From Stakelama flava (lineage in GTDB: Bacteria > Pseudomonadota > Alphaproteobacteria > Sphingomonadales > Sphingomonadaceae): a stretch of 64,000 nucleotides of DNA. Positions 19,648 to 28,867 of the stretch are shown here, piece by piece; the first letter of the stretch is position 1; each line of letters opens with the position of its first letter. Where the stretch lies: NCBI RefSeq assembly GCF_019351405.1, contig NZ_JAHWZX010000012.1, positions 1 through 64,000 of the forward strand, in the 5' to 3' direction. The notes under the pieces were generated by a model. The model did no database searches. It was not told where the DNA came from and saw only the letters and a program-made list of their open reading frames with translations. Both the position numbers and the translations under genes were made by a program.

Positions 19648-20016
19648 TCAATCCCAGCGGGTGGCGACATAGCCCCAGGCGATCCACGCGACGAGCGCCC
19701 AGATCGCAAGCACGATGACCAGCCCCAGCCCGGAGCGCGGGCGGCGCGTTTCGCGCTCCGCCACCGCGCGATGTTCGGCAAGCAGCGTATCGGGCACCAT
19801 CCGTTCGAACAGCCACAGCCCGGCGGGGATCAGGATGATGTCGTCGATCACGCCCAGAAGGGGAATGAAATCGGGGATCAGGTCGATCGGCGACAGCGCG
19901 TAGGCGGCGACGAAAACCCCGACCAGCCGCGCAGGCAGTGGCGTACGCGGATCGCGCACGGCAAGCCATACGGCATGGGCCTCGACATGGAGGCGGTGGA
20001 CGAGCGACGGCCCCAT
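19648..20016 (-). CDS. DUF1232 (YkvA-like) membrane protein
   Basis: A 122-residue protein with the DUF1232 core YALSPIDLIPDFIPLLGVID followed by DIILIPAGLWL. A preceding helix PARLVGVFVAAY and a C-terminal hydrophobic helix (LVIVLAIWALVAWIAWGYVA) make it a small membrane protein. The function of the family is not established. Its stop lies 17 bases from the rlpA stop, convergent. The ATG at 20016 has no strong ribosome site, so the exact start is less sure. Confidence 0.85.
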   Translation of the reverse strand: MGPSLVHRLHVEAHAVWLAVRDPRTPLPARLVGVFVAAYALSPIDLIPDFIPLLGVIDDIILIPAGLWLFERMVPDTLLAEHRAVAERETRRPRSGLGLVIVLAIWALVAWIAWGYVATRWD

Positions 20017-20097
20017 GGCCGACAGCTTTGCGCCGCGGGCATGGGGCCGGTCAAGCAGACTAATGAAGGCAGTGAGGGGAGGGCTGCCGTGCGACGG

Positions 20098-20595
20098 TCA
20101 GGCCGATGTACCCTCGCGCGTGGTAGCGACCATTTCATGTTCGCCCATCTCGTCCGACTTGATCGTACCGCCGAACAGCATTTTCAGCTTCCCGCCTAAC
20201 GAAATGTCGGTCTCCCACATTTCGGCAGTGCCGATGTCAAAGCGCAGCAGCGCAAGGTTCGGATCGTTCTTGCCGCCGGGAAACCATGCCTCGACCTGTT
20301 TGCTCCACAATTTGTCGATCATACCCGGTTCGTCGGACAGCTTTGCCGTGCCCGAAATGCAGGCGAAGAAATCATGCCCCTTCGACACGAACTGCACCAT
20401 CGCCGGTCCGCCCCTGGCCGCGCGATTATCCTTTGCGACGAAGAAATAGATCGTGTCGACCTGATCCTTGTCGAGTTGCGCGGTCAACGGCTCGCTATGC
20501 TGATTGTCCTTCAGCCCCAGCATCACGAACGGGCTGTCGGCCAGCTTCTTCCAGAAATCGTGCTTCACCTGTTCGGCGGTCTTCTTGTCGGCCAT
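20098..20595 (-). CDS. Pyridoxamine 5'-phosphate oxidase-fold general stress protein
   Basis: A 165-residue protein of the split-barrel flavin-binding family (general stress protein 26 type). It shows FWKKLADSPFVMLGLKD, TIYFFVAKDNRAARGG and FFACISGTAKLSDEPGMIDK, then LWSKQVEAWFPGGKNDP and LLRFDIGTAEMWE, which together are the family's conserved spine. It may bind FMN or F420-like cofactors and act in stress, but the substrate is unknown. The ATG at 20595 lies nine bases after GGGAG; an ATG two codons upstream is closer to it and also possible. The gene is between DUF1232 and the thiolase gene on the same strand. Confidence 0.87.
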   Translation of the reverse strand: MADKKTAEQVKHDFWKKLADSPFVMLGLKDNQHSEPLTAQLDKDQVDTIYFFVAKDNRAARGGPAMVQFVSKGHDFFACISGTAKLSDEPGMIDKLWSKQVEAWFPGGKNDPNLALLRFDIGTAEMWETDISLGGKLKMLFGGTIKSDEMGEHEMVATTREGTSA

Positions 20596-20685
20596 GGTCA
20601 TCAACTCCCATAAAAACGGTTCGGCAATCGTAACGAGCGGAGCCGCAATGGGGTTGCGTGCGAAAGATGCAGCGATGCCGAAACA

Positions 20686-20723
20686 GAAAAAGGCGGCGGC
20701 TTCGGTATGGAAGCCACCGCCTT
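20686..20723 (-). terminator. Rho-independent terminator of the thiolase gene
   Basis: Fourteen-base stem AAGGCGGCGGCTTC (20690-20703) with GAAGCCACCGCCTT (20710-20723), one mismatch, six-base loop. On the reverse strand it is followed by TTTTTC and lies 27 bases after the thiolase stop. Confidence 0.8.
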
Positions 20724-20749
20724 CGCTTTCGCCAAGGGGATTGGCGCGC

Positions 20750-21928
20750 TTACAGCACTTCGAACAGACCGGCCGCGCCCATGCCACCGCCGACGCACAT
20801 TGTGACGACGACATATTTTGCGCCGCGGCGTTTGCCTTCGATCAACGCGTGTCCGGTGCAGCGTGCGCCGGTCATGCCATAGGGATGGCCGATCGAGATC
20901 GACCCGCCATTGACGTTCAGCAGATCATTGGGAATGCCCAGCTTGTCGCGGCAATACAGCACCTGCACCGCGAACGCTTCGTTGAGTTCCCACAGGCCGA
21001 TATCGTCCATTTTCAGGTTGAAGCGCTCGAGCAGCTTCGGGATCGCGAAGACCGGGCCGATGCCCATCTCGTCGGGCTTCGTGCCCGCCACCGCCATGCC
21101 GACATAACGGCCGAGCGGGGTTAGGCCGCGCTGCTGCGCCACCTTTTCCTCCATCAGCACGCTGGCCGAGGAGCCGTCCGAAAGCTGGCTGGCATTGCCC
21201 GCGGTGATCGTCTTGTCGGGGCCGACCACGGGTTTGAGCGACTGCAAGCCTTCCAGCGTGGTTTCGGGACGGTTGCCCTCGTCCTTCGCGATGGTGACTT
21301 CCTTTTGCGAGACTTCCTTCGTCTCCTTGTCCATCACGTTCATCATCGTGGTGACGGGGACGATCTCGTCGTCGAAATAGCCCTTTTCCTGCGCGTTGGC
21401 GGTGCGACGCTGCGATTCGAGCGCATATTCGTCCATCGCTTCGCGGCTGATGCCATAGCGTTCGGCGACGATTTCGGCGGTTTGCAGCATCGTCATGTAC
21501 GTATCGCCCTGCATCGCGACCAGTTCCTTGTCGGGCGCGATGCGCATTTCGGGCGTCTGGACCGTGCTGATCGAATCCTGACCGCCGCCGATGGCGATAT
21601 CCATATTGTCGGTGATGATCTGTTTCGCGGCCGTCGCAATCGCCATCAGGCCCGATGCGCATTGCCGGTCGACCGACATGCCCGGAACCGAGGTGGGAAG
21701 GCCTGCGCGAAGTAGCGCGAGGCGGGCGATATTGGGGGCTTGGCTGCCCTGTTGCAGCGCGCTGCCCCAGACCACATCCTGCACCTCGCCGCCATCGATG
21801 CCGGCGCGCTCGACCGCGGCTTTCAGCGAATAGCTGCCGAGCGTGGGGCCGGGTGTGGCGTTGAACCCACCTTTATAGGCGCGGCCGATGGCGGTACGGG
21901 CGGTCGAGACGATTACTGCGGAGCGCAT
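20750..21928 (-). CDS. Acetyl-CoA acetyltransferase (thiolase)
   Basis: A 392-residue thiolase. The acyl-accepting Cys is C90 in [11 protein letters not shown]; the conserved His is H348 in [10 protein letters not shown]; the general-base Cys is C378 in [15 protein letters not shown]. These are all three catalytic features of the family. It condenses or cleaves acyl-CoA at the beta position, in fatty-acid degradation or polyhydroxyalkanoate supply. A strong AGGAAGG lies upstream of the ATG at 21928. A MaoC-type hydratase gene lies 110 bases upstream on the same strand, which fits an acyl-CoA metabolism cluster. Confidence 0.94.
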   Translation of the reverse strand: MRSAVIVSTARTAIGRAYKGGFNATPGPTLGSYSLKAAVERAGIDGGEVQDVVWGSALQQGSQAPNIARLALLRAGLPTSVPGMSVDRQCASGLMAIATAAKQIITDNMDIAIGGGQDSISTVQTPEMRIAPDKELVAMQGDTYMTMLQTAEIVAERYGISREAMDEYALESQRRTANAQEKGYFDDEIVPVTTMMNVMDKETKEVSQKEVTIAKDEGNRPETTLEGLQSLKPVVGPDKTITAGNASQLSDGSSASVLMEEKVAQQRGLTPLGRYVGMAVAGTKPDEMGIGPVFAIPKLLERFNLKMDDIGLWELNEAFAVQVLYCRDKLGIPNDLLNVNGGSISIGHPYGMTGARCTGHALIEGKRRGAKYVVVTMCVGGGMGAAGLFEVL

Positions 21929-22037
21929 TGGGCTATCCTTCCTAATGTATTTCAGTGGAAAAACCTGGGGGTGGGCAAAAATTCAGAAAAGTCCGCAAGC
22001 GGTTGGCTGTGAGGAAGAGGGGCGGGACGGGTCGGCA

Positions 22038-22493
22038 TCAGACGAATATCTGCGAAATCCATTCGGCGATCAGGGCAGGCTTCTCCTCGCCCTCTATCTC
22101 TACGGTGTATTCGACTGTTCGCTGCCACTGGCCGGGGCGTTTTTCAGTCAATGACAATAACTTGAAATGCCCGCGCACCCGTGCACCAGATGGGACGGGC
22201 GTAAGGAAGCGGACCTTGTTCGCACCATAGTTCACCCCCATCTTGATCCCTTCGACAGCCGGTTCGTCGGTCATTTCCGCGAGCATCGGCATCAATGAGA
22301 GCGTAAGGAAGCCGTGCGCGATCGTGCCTTCAAAGGGGGTTTCCTTCGCCGCTTCCGGATCGACATGGATGAACTGGTGATCGCCGGTCGCGTCAGCGAA
22401 GCGATCGATCATTTGCTGGGTCACTTCTACCCAGTCTGAAACTCGCGTGGTTCCGACGCGTTGGGCCAGTTCTTCGATAGTAACAGCGTTCAT
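22038..22493 (-). CDS. MaoC-like (R)-specific enoyl-CoA hydratase
   Basis: A 151-residue hot-dog protein. The catalytic signature is FADATGDHQFIHVDPEAAKE with the following FEGTIAHGFLTLSL: the Asp and His of the D-x4-H type hydratase motif are both present. It hydrates trans-2-enoyl-CoA to (R)-3-hydroxyacyl-CoA in the cytoplasm. The ATG at 22493 follows AAAGGG, and upstream in-frame Met codons only add Gly/Arg-rich residues. It precedes the thiolase gene on the same strand and is divergent from putA. Confidence 0.9.
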   Translation of the reverse strand: MNAVTIEELAQRVGTTRVSDWVEVTQQMIDRFADATGDHQFIHVDPEAAKETPFEGTIAHGFLTLSLMPMLAEMTDEPAVEGIKMGVNYGANKVRFLTPVPSGARVRGHFKLLSLTEKRPGQWQRTVEYTVEIEGEEKPALIAEWISQIFV

Positions 22494-22591
22494 TGGCCCT
22501 TTCCCGTCGGCGCTGAATTTGCTCAGTCCCGGCATTCCATAGGCCCGGCCGCGCGCACCCCGCAAGGCCCCGCCCGACCAAAGATAGGAAT

Positions 22592-25500
22592 ATGACCACA
22601 GACGTAACGTCCGCGGCCCGTAAAACCATGGCTAAGCTCCATCGGGCCCCCGAACCCGATGTTCTAAAACCGATGATCGAGCGTGCGCGACTCGATGCGT
22701 CAGAACGGAAACGAATCGTTACCCGCGCCGAAGACCTGATCGAAGATATCCGCGACGCTCAGCATCGAAGCTGGGTTGCGCAGTTCCTGAACGAATATCA
22801 GCTCAATTCGCAGGAGGGGCTGGCGCTGATGACGCTGGCCGAGGCGTATTTGCGCGTTCCCGACGCCACGACGTCCGACCTGTTGATTTCCGACAAGCTG
22901 GGCGATGCGAACTGGCGTTCGCATTCGCGCAGTTCCAATTCGCGGCTCGTCAACTCCGCCACATTCGGCCTGATTCTTGGCCGCGTGATGGTCGGTGAGG
23001 GCGAAGGCGCGGGCGGCGCGGTGAAAAAACTGGTCAGCCGCATGGGCGAACCGTTCGTTCGTCAGGCGGTGGGCGCGGCAATGCGCCTGATGGGCGAGGT
23101 CTTCGTGATGGGCCGCACCATCGAAGAAGCGCAAAAACGCATGCGCAAAAAGGAAAATCGCGACTTCACCGCCAGCTTCGACATGCTGGGCGAAGCTGCG
23201 CGGACCCAGGTAGATGCCGACGATTTCTACGATTCCTACTGGGACGCGATCCAGAAGGTCGGGCGTGAACCCGATCGCGATCACACCGTGTCGATCAAGC
23301 TGTCGGCGCTGCACCCGCGCTATGAAACCAGCCAGTACGACAAATGCGTACCCGAAATCACCGAGCGGCTGAAACAATTGTGCCGCGAAGCGATGCGCCA
23401 CGATGTCGCGATCACGGTCGATGCCGAAGAGGCCGACCGCCTGGACATGAGCCTGGACGTGATCGGCGCGGTAGGCAAAATGCCCGAATTCAGGGACTGG
23501 CATCGCTATGGCCTTGCGGTTCAGGCCTATGGCAAGCGCGCCCGCGCGGTGATCGAATGGGCCGATTCGCTTGGTCGTCCGATGAACGTCCGGCTGGTGA
23601 AGGGCGCATATTGGGATACCGAGATCAAGCGCACCCAGGTCGCGGGGCTTGAGGATTATCCGGTCTTCACGCGCAAGGCATCGACCGACACCTGCTATCT
23701 TGCCTGCGCCAAGGACATGCTGGAATCGAAGAATATCGGCTGCGCCTTCGCCACGCACAATGCGCTGACCGTCGGCACCATTCTGGAATGGGCCGAAGAA
23801 CGCCATGGCAAGAACTGGCGCGGCTTCGAATTTCAGCGGCTGCACGGCATGGGCGAGGGGCTGTACGACCGGCTGGTCCATGATGAGGGCTATCACTGCC
23901 GCATCTATGCGCCGGTCGGCGGGCACAAGGAGTTGCTCGCCTATCTCGTCCGCCGCCTGTTGGAAAACGGCGCGAATTCAAGCTTCGTCAACCAGCTTGC
24001 CGATGAGCAATATGACGATGAGGCGCTGCTCGCCGATCCGGTCGAAAAGACGGCGCAGGTGGGCGGAACGATGCTGCCTGATATTCCGCTTCCCATCGAC
24101 ATCATGGAGAATTGGAAGAATTCGCAAGGCATCGATCTTGCCGATCGCGACACGCTGATCGACACCGCGCGCAAGGTGAACGCGGTCGAATTCGAACCCG
24201 AAGGCACCGATGCGGTGCATGAGGACCCGCACCATCCCAGCGGGCGGTCGCGTGCGTTCATCGAATCGACACGCACGTCTAACGAGGACGTTCACGGCGC
24301 GATCACCGCGGCGCAGGCTGCCTATCCCGAATGGGATTTGCGACCCGTCGAGGAGCGTGCGGGCCTGCTCGAAAAATTCGCCGACGTGCTTGAGGACAAC
24401 CGCATCGAACTGATGGGGCTGGTGGTAAAGGAAGCCTTTCGATCCATCCCGGATGCGCTGAGCGAGGTTCGCGAGGCGGCGGATTTCTGCCGCTATTATG
24501 CGCATCGCGCTCGGATCGACATGCCCTCGGTTCGCCTGCCCGGTCCGACGGGGGAATATAACGCGATGAAGCTGGAGGGACGCGGCACGTTCGCGACGGT
24601 CAGTCCGTGGAATTTCCCGCTGGCGATTTTCGTCGGCCAGAATGCGGCGGCGCTGGTCACCGGCAATACGGTGGTGGCAAAGCCAGCGCCGCAGACACCG
24701 ACGATCGCCCGCCGCGTCGTCGAACTGGCGCACCAGTGCGGTATTCCGGAAGATGCGTGGAAGCTGGTTACCGGCGGCGCCGATGTCGGCGCCGAACTGA
24801 TGGCCGATACGCGGATCGCCGGTGTCGCGTTTACCGGTTCGATCGGCACGGCGAAGCGGATTGCCTCGACCCTGCTGGTCGATGAGGAACGGCCGATCAT
24901 TCCGTTCATCGCCGAAACCGGCGGGGTGAATGCGATGATCGTCGATTCGACCGCACTTCCCGAACAGGTCGCGGCCGATGTAATGACCAGCGCGTTCCAG
25001 TCGGCGGGACAGCGCTGTTCGGCGCTTCGCATGCTCATCATCCAGGAAGATGTGGCGGACGAGATGATCGCGATGCTGTCGGGTGCGATGGACATGCTGT
25101 ATCTGGGCGATCCGGGTGACCCGGCGACCGATGTCGGCCCGGTGATCGACCGGGACGCCTATGACAAGCTGATGAGCTATCGCGAGACGGTGCGTCCGCG
25201 CTGGATCAAGACGGTCGAAGCGCCCGAAGAAGGGCTGTTCGTGCCGCCGACGATGATCGCGATCGACGAGGTCGAGGATCTGAACCGCGAATGGTTCGGT
25301 CCGCTGATCCATGTCACGACGTGGAAGGCGGGCAGGTTGAAGGAAACGGTGCAGCGCGTAAATGCCAAGGGCTATGGCCTGACCATGGGGCTGCACAGCC
25401 GTATCCAGAAATCGGCGGATATCATGCAGACCTGGGGACGGGTCGGCAACATGTACATCAACCGGTCGCAAATCGGCGCGATCGTCGGCAATCAGCCGTT

Positions 25501-25648
25501 CGGCGGCGAAGGCCTGTCGGGGACAGGGCCGAAAGCGGGCGGGCCGCATTACCTGCCACGCTTCTGCGCCGAACGTGCGGTGTCGATCGACACCACCAGC
25601 GCCGGCGGCAACGCTTCGCTGCTCAGCCTGGATACCGGCGAGGTCTGA
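22592..25648 (+). CDS. putA: Bifunctional proline dehydrogenase / glutamate-semialdehyde dehydrogenase PutA
   Basis: A 1018-residue PutA oxidising proline to glutamate. The proline dehydrogenase TIM barrel spans about 190-440 (SIKLSALHPRYE, DAEEADRLDMSLDVI, RLVKGAYWDTEIKR, FATHNALTVG, FEFQRLHGMGEGLYD). The aldehyde dehydrogenase half follows, with PWNFPLAIFVGQNAAAL, FTGSIGTAKRIA, the general base in FIAETGGVNAMI and the nucleophile Cys in SAGQRCSALR. The N-terminus lacks the ribbon-helix-helix DNA-binding domain of the enterobacterial trifunctional form, so it should not autorepress. It is divergent from the MaoC gene across a gap of about 98 bases. Confidence 0.96.
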   Translation: MTTDVTSAARKTMAKLHRAPEPDVLKPMIERARLDASERKRIVTRAEDLIEDIRDAQHRSWVAQFLNEYQLNSQEGLALMTLAEAYLRVPDATTSDLLISDKLGDANWRSHSRSSNSRLVNSATFGLILGRVMVGEGEGAGGAVKKLVSRMGEPFVRQAVGAAMRLMGEVFVMGRTIEEAQKRMRKKENRDFTASFDMLGEAARTQVDADDFYDSYWDAIQKVGREPDRDHTVSIKLSALHPRYETSQYDKCVPEITERLKQLCREAMRHDVAITVDAEEADRLDMSLDVIGAVGKMPEFRDWHRYGLAVQAYGKRARAVIEWADSLGRPMNVRLVKGAYWDTEIKRTQVAGLEDYPVFTRKASTDTCYLACAKDMLESKNIGCAFATHNALTVGTILEWAEERHGKNWRGFEFQRLHGMGEGLYDRLVHDEGYHCRIYAPVGGHKELLAYLVRRLLENGANSSFVNQLADEQYDDEALLADPVEKTAQVGGTMLPDIPLPIDIMENWKNSQGIDLADRDTLIDTARKVNAVEFEPEGTDAVHEDPHHPSGRSRAFIESTRTSNEDVHGAITAAQAAYPEWDLRPVEERAGLLEKFADVLEDNRIELMGLVVKEAFRSIPDALSEVREAADFCRYYAHRARIDMPSVRLPGPTGEYNAMKLEGRGTFATVSPWNFPLAIFVGQNAAALVTGNTVVAKPAPQTPTIARRVVELAHQCGIPEDAWKLVTGGADVGAELMADTRIAGVAFTGSIGTAKRIASTLLVDEERPIIPFIAETGGVNAMIVDSTALPEQVAADVMTSAFQSAGQRCSALRMLIIQEDVADEMIAMLSGAMDMLYLGDPGDPATDVGPVIDRDAYDKLMSYRETVRPRWIKTVEAPEEGLFVPPTMIAIDEVEDLNREWFGPLIHVTTWKAGRLKETVQRVNAKGYGLTMGLHSRIQKSADIMQTWGRVGNMYINRSQIGAIVGNQPFGGEGLSGTGPKAGGPHYLPRFCAERAVSIDTTSAGGNASLLSLDTGEV

Positions 25649-25678
25649 TTGGGTGTGCCGGGTGGCGCCGTGCCGGCT

Positions 25679-25822
25679 TTACCGCCGGTTCGGGGTCACC
25701 CGGTCCCACGCCTTCCACGCAAAAATAGACAGATAGGCGAGCGCGACGATCAGCCCGACAAGGATGACGCCCGCGCCCGTCGCGAGCGCGCGTCCGATGG
25801 GGGAAGAGTGAGTCGCGTCCAT
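25679..25822 (-). CDS. Tiny single-pass membrane protein, 47 residues
   Basis: On the reverse strand an ATG at 25822 opens a 47-residue frame: MDATHSSPIGRALATGAGVI, then LVGLIVALAYLSIFAW, KAWDRVTPNRR and TAA. A single hydrophobic helix of about 20 residues followed by Trp-Lys-Ala-Trp and a basic end is a convincing small inner-membrane protein plan. It converges on putA (31 bases between stops). Function unknown, no family recognised. Confidence 0.6.
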   Translation of the reverse strand: MDATHSSPIGRALATGAGVILVGLIVALAYLSIFAWKAWDRVTPNRR

Positions 25823-25905
25823 GATCGGATGCTATAATGCGCCGATATTGCAGTTCGGCGAAACGATTTTCCCGATCCGATGCGTTTGGGCGTGACGAAA
25901 AACAG

Positions 25906-25944
25906 TAAAGGCGGCGGTCGCATCCTTGCGCCGCCGCCTTTTTT
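25906..25944. terminator. Stem-loop terminator, bidirectional in form
   Basis: Stem AAAGGCGGCGG (25907-25917) with CCGCCGCCTTT (25931-25941). On the plus strand it is followed by TTT; on the reverse strand the stem is followed by TTTACTGTTTTT. It lies at the end of the MscS gene and should end its transcript. Confidence 0.7.
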
Positions 25945-25946
25945 CG

Positions 25947-27149
25947 TCACGAACCGCGGATGGTCGTGGCGGTAGCCTGATCGGCGTCGCCGCCGCGGTC
26001 GGCGGGATAGGGGTCGATGGCTTCGCCGGCCGCATTGGCGGTAAAGGTCATCTGGGTCGGATAGGCTATTTCGATGCCCTCATCATTGAAGCGCTGAAGA
26101 ATGCCGATGCCGATTGCGGTGCGCTTGGCATAGAATTCGGCGTAATCGGGTCCGGCATTGTCGAAAATCACTTCGAAATCGAGGCTCGACGCACCAAAGC
26201 CGGTGAACCCGGCGCGAACGAAACTCGCCTCATGCTCTTCCACGATTTCCTTCAGCATGTCGGGGATGCGCGCACACACATCGGGCGGCGTCTGGTAAAT
26301 CACACCCACGGGGAAATTCTGCCGGCGGTGGTCGCGCCGCGTATTGTTGCTGATTTCCTTGTCGAGCAGGTTGCGGTTCGAAATCGTCCGCTGATCGCCG
26401 TCGAACGAGCGGATGCGCGTCGATTTCAGCCCGATGCGCTCGATCGAGCCCGATGTGCCGTCATAATGTACCGAATCGCCCTTGCGGAACGGCTTGTCGA
26501 AAATGATCGAAAGCGCGGCGATCAGATCGGCGAAAATCCCTTGCGCGGCAAGGCCGATGGCGATGCCGCCGACGCCCAGACCGGCGACAAGGCCGGTGAC
26601 ATTGACGCCCAGATTGCCCAGCACGACCACAAGCGCGATTGCGAATACCGCGAAGGAAACGAACAGGCGGATGATGCCCATCGCACTGCCCAGCGCGTCG
26701 CCATGCGCATCGTCGGCTTCGGTGCGATGTTCGATAAAGCCAAGGATCAGTTCGCGCGCCCAGACCGCGGCCTGGAAAACGGCGGCGATCGTGAACAGGA
26801 ATGTGATGGTCGTTTCCACCATCGGCGGCGCGTCGGCATAGCCCGACACCAGTTTCGCGGCGACCATGATCATGAAGAAATTGCCGGTCTTTGCGATGGT
26901 CCGGCCAAGCAGCGTGCGCCATCCGCCGCGTTCGCCGCCATGATCGTGCAGCCTGCTTCCCCATCCCTTTACTGCGGCGAGGATCAGGTAAATGCCGATC
27001 GCGATGCCGATGGCGATCAGGATCTGCAGCCAGTGCGACCCGATCCAGCGGCCCGAATCGGCGAACAGGAAGCCGGCTTGCTCCTTCACCCCTTCGGACG
27101 TGATCTTGTTGCTTATCGTGGCGGCGGGCGCCGCGGCGTTGCTGGACAA
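25947..27149 (-). CDS. MscS-family mechanosensitive ion channel
   Basis: A 400-residue protein. Several N-terminal helices (LQILIAIGIAIGIYLILAAV and onward) lead to the pore helix NLGVNVTGLVAGLGVGGIAI with GLAAQGIFADLIAALSIIFD, the Gly/Ala-rich TM3 that defines the MscS family. The beta domain (FDKPFRKGDSVHYDG, GSIERIGLKSTRIRSFDG, ISNRNLLDKEISN) and a C-terminal alpha/beta part follow. It protects the cell from hypo-osmotic shock at the inner membrane. It lies 12 bases downstream of the topoisomerase IB gene on the same strand, so the two are probably one transcript. Confidence 0.93.
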   Translation of the reverse strand: MSSNAAAPAATISNKITSEGVKEQAGFLFADSGRWIGSHWLQILIAIGIAIGIYLILAAVKGWGSRLHDHGGERGGWRTLLGRTIAKTGNFFMIMVAAKLVSGYADAPPMVETTITFLFTIAAVFQAAVWARELILGFIEHRTEADDAHGDALGSAMGIIRLFVSFAVFAIALVVVLGNLGVNVTGLVAGLGVGGIAIGLAAQGIFADLIAALSIIFDKPFRKGDSVHYDGTSGSIERIGLKSTRIRSFDGDQRTISNRNLLDKEISNNTRRDHRRQNFPVGVIYQTPPDVCARIPDMLKEIVEEHEASFVRAGFTGFGASSLDFEVIFDNAGPDYAEFYAKRTAIGIGILQRFNDEGIEIAYPTQMTFTANAAGEAIDPYPADRGGDADQATATTIRGS

Positions 27150-27161
27150 TTGAAACTCCTG

Positions 27162-28181
27162 TCAGGCTGCTTCGGGCAAGGGCTGCGTCAGGGCAGCTTC
27201 CTCTGCCTTCAGGAACGCGATCAGCGCGCGCTCTATCCGGGTAAGGTAGCGCGTGGTGCGCGGCAGGCGAAGCATATCGCGAAAACGGTGCTGACCATCC
27301 TTGCACAGATCGATCAGCCGGGGATGGACATAGGATTTGCGCGCGATTGCCGGCGTATTTCCCAGCGCGCGGGTTACCGGTTCGAGCATCGATTTCAGGC
27401 TGAGTTTCTTTTCCGCCGTCGCCAGTGCCTCGAACGCGAGTACGCTCGCGCCCCAGGTGCGGAAATGCTTGGCGGTAAAATCCTCTCCCATCGCGGCATG
27501 GATATAATCATTCACGTCGGTGGAAGTCACGGGGTGGCATTCGCCGTCATCGTCCAGATAGTGGAACAGATGCTGTTCGGGCAGGTCGTGGCAGCGTTTG
27601 ACGAACCGCGCCAGCGATCCGTCGGTGATGCGGCACACCCGCTCCTTTCCCGATTTGGCGGTGAATTTCAGGCGCAGCGTGCGCCCCTTCACCGTGCCGT
27701 GGCGCTTGCGAAGCGTGGTGGCGCCGAAGCTTTTGTTCGCCTTTGCATAGCCTTCATTGCCGATCCGGACATGGCCAAGATCGAGCAGGCGGACCACTGC
27801 CGCGACCGCGCGTTCGCGCACCAACCCATGGCGGCGAAGGTCGCATTCGACCTGTTTGCGCAGCGCGGGAAGGCGGTTGCCGAAATCGATCAGCCGTTCG
27901 TATTTCTCCGCCTCGCGCGCCTCGCGAAAATCGGCGTGATAGCGATATTGCTTTCTCCCCTTGTCGTCATAGCCCGTCGCCTGAAGGTGGCATGCGGCAT
28001 GCGGGGCGAACCATGCGTCGCAATAGGCGGGGGGCAGCGCAATGGCATTCAGCCGGTCGATCTCCTCGCGATCGGTGATCCGGTTGCCTTTCGCGTCCCA
28101 ATAGCTCCAGGCGTCGTGCCGCGTTTTACGCCGGGTGATGCCGGGGCCTGAATCATCGCAATATCGCAGCTTCGTCGCCAT
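27162..28181 (-). CDS. DNA topoisomerase IB (poxvirus-type)
   Basis: A 339-residue type IB topoisomerase that relaxes supercoils by nicking through a 3'-phosphotyrosyl bond. The N-terminal domain is at about 20-95 (KQYRYHADFREAREAEKYER) and the catalytic domain after 120 (HVRIGNEGYAKANKSFGATT, LKFTAKSGKE, HFRTWGASVLAFEAL). Catalytic residues seen: Arg in VRIGNE, Lys in the KFTAKSGK strand, R241 in KHFRTWGA and Y284 in ARKSYVHPRL. This is the group found in many bacteria. The ATG at 28181 starts MATKLRYCDDSGPGITRRKT. Confidence 0.95.
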   Translation of the reverse strand: MATKLRYCDDSGPGITRRKTRHDAWSYWDAKGNRITDREEIDRLNAIALPPAYCDAWFAPHAACHLQATGYDDKGRKQYRYHADFREAREAEKYERLIDFGNRLPALRKQVECDLRRHGLVRERAVAAVVRLLDLGHVRIGNEGYAKANKSFGATTLRKRHGTVKGRTLRLKFTAKSGKERVCRITDGSLARFVKRCHDLPEQHLFHYLDDDGECHPVTSTDVNDYIHAAMGEDFTAKHFRTWGASVLAFEALATAEKKLSLKSMLEPVTRALGNTPAIARKSYVHPRLIDLCKDGQHRFRDMLRLPRTTRYLTRIERALIAFLKAEEAALTQPLPEAA

Positions 28182-28289
28182 CCGACTCCCTCGTTCAGCG
28201 GTTGGAATGCGCGGCTCGTCGCTTCGTTCCGGAACCGCGGGGCCGCTGGTGCGCTTGGATCAGCAACCAGCCCCCAATGGAGACCCTAA

Positions 28290-28844
28290 ATGACTGATAT
28301 TTCAAACAAGAAAGTGCTGATCGTCGCCACTGACGGTTTCGAGCAATCCGAATTGTTCAAACCGCGTGAGGCATTGCTCGACGCCGGTGCGGAGGTCGTG
28401 CTCGCTTCTATCAAAACCGACGAGATCAAGGGCGTGGTCAGCGACACCGATCCCGGCAAGGCGATCACCCCCGACATGACGCTGGGCGAAGTGAACGTCG
28501 CCGATTATGACGCGCTGGTGCTGCCCGGCGGCGTCGGCAACCCCGATGCATTGCGCTTGCAGGACGACGCGGTGAAGATCGTCCGCGAATTTCTTGACCA
28601 GGATAAAACGGTCGCTGCGATTTGCCATGCGCCGTGGCTGCTGATCGAGGCGGATGTAGTGAAAGGGCGCCGCGCGACAAGCTGGCCCTCGGTGCGCACC
28701 GATCTTGCCAATGCCGGCGCGATCGTAGTGGACGAGGAGGTCGTTGTCGACGGCAACCTGATCACCAGTCGCAAGCCCGACGACCTTCCGGCGTTCAACA
28801 AGGCGATCATCAACGCGCTGGCCAAAGTGCCCGAAACGGCCTGA
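28290..28844 (+). CDS. DJ-1/PfpI family protein (YhbO/protease I-like)
   Basis: A 184-residue protein of the DJ-1/PfpI superfamily. Nucleophile Cys is C112 in AAICHAPWLLIEA, with the conserved Glu at 18 in DGFEQSELFKPREAL and Gly-Gly in VLPGGVGNPDAL. Relatives deglycate methylglyoxal adducts or act as chaperones; older names call them protease I. The start at 28290 is fixed by MTDISNKKVLIVATDGFEQS, with the first beta strand at once. It is convergent with the acyltransferase gene at 28868. Confidence 0.92.
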   Translation: MTDISNKKVLIVATDGFEQSELFKPREALLDAGAEVVLASIKTDEIKGVVSDTDPGKAITPDMTLGEVNVADYDALVLPGGVGNPDALRLQDDAVKIVREFLDQDKTVAAICHAPWLLIEADVVKGRRATSWPSVRTDLANAGAIVVDEEVVVDGNLITSRKPDDLPAFNKAIINALAKVPETA

Positions 28845-28867
28845 ATCGCCGCGCGGCGAAGCCAAGA

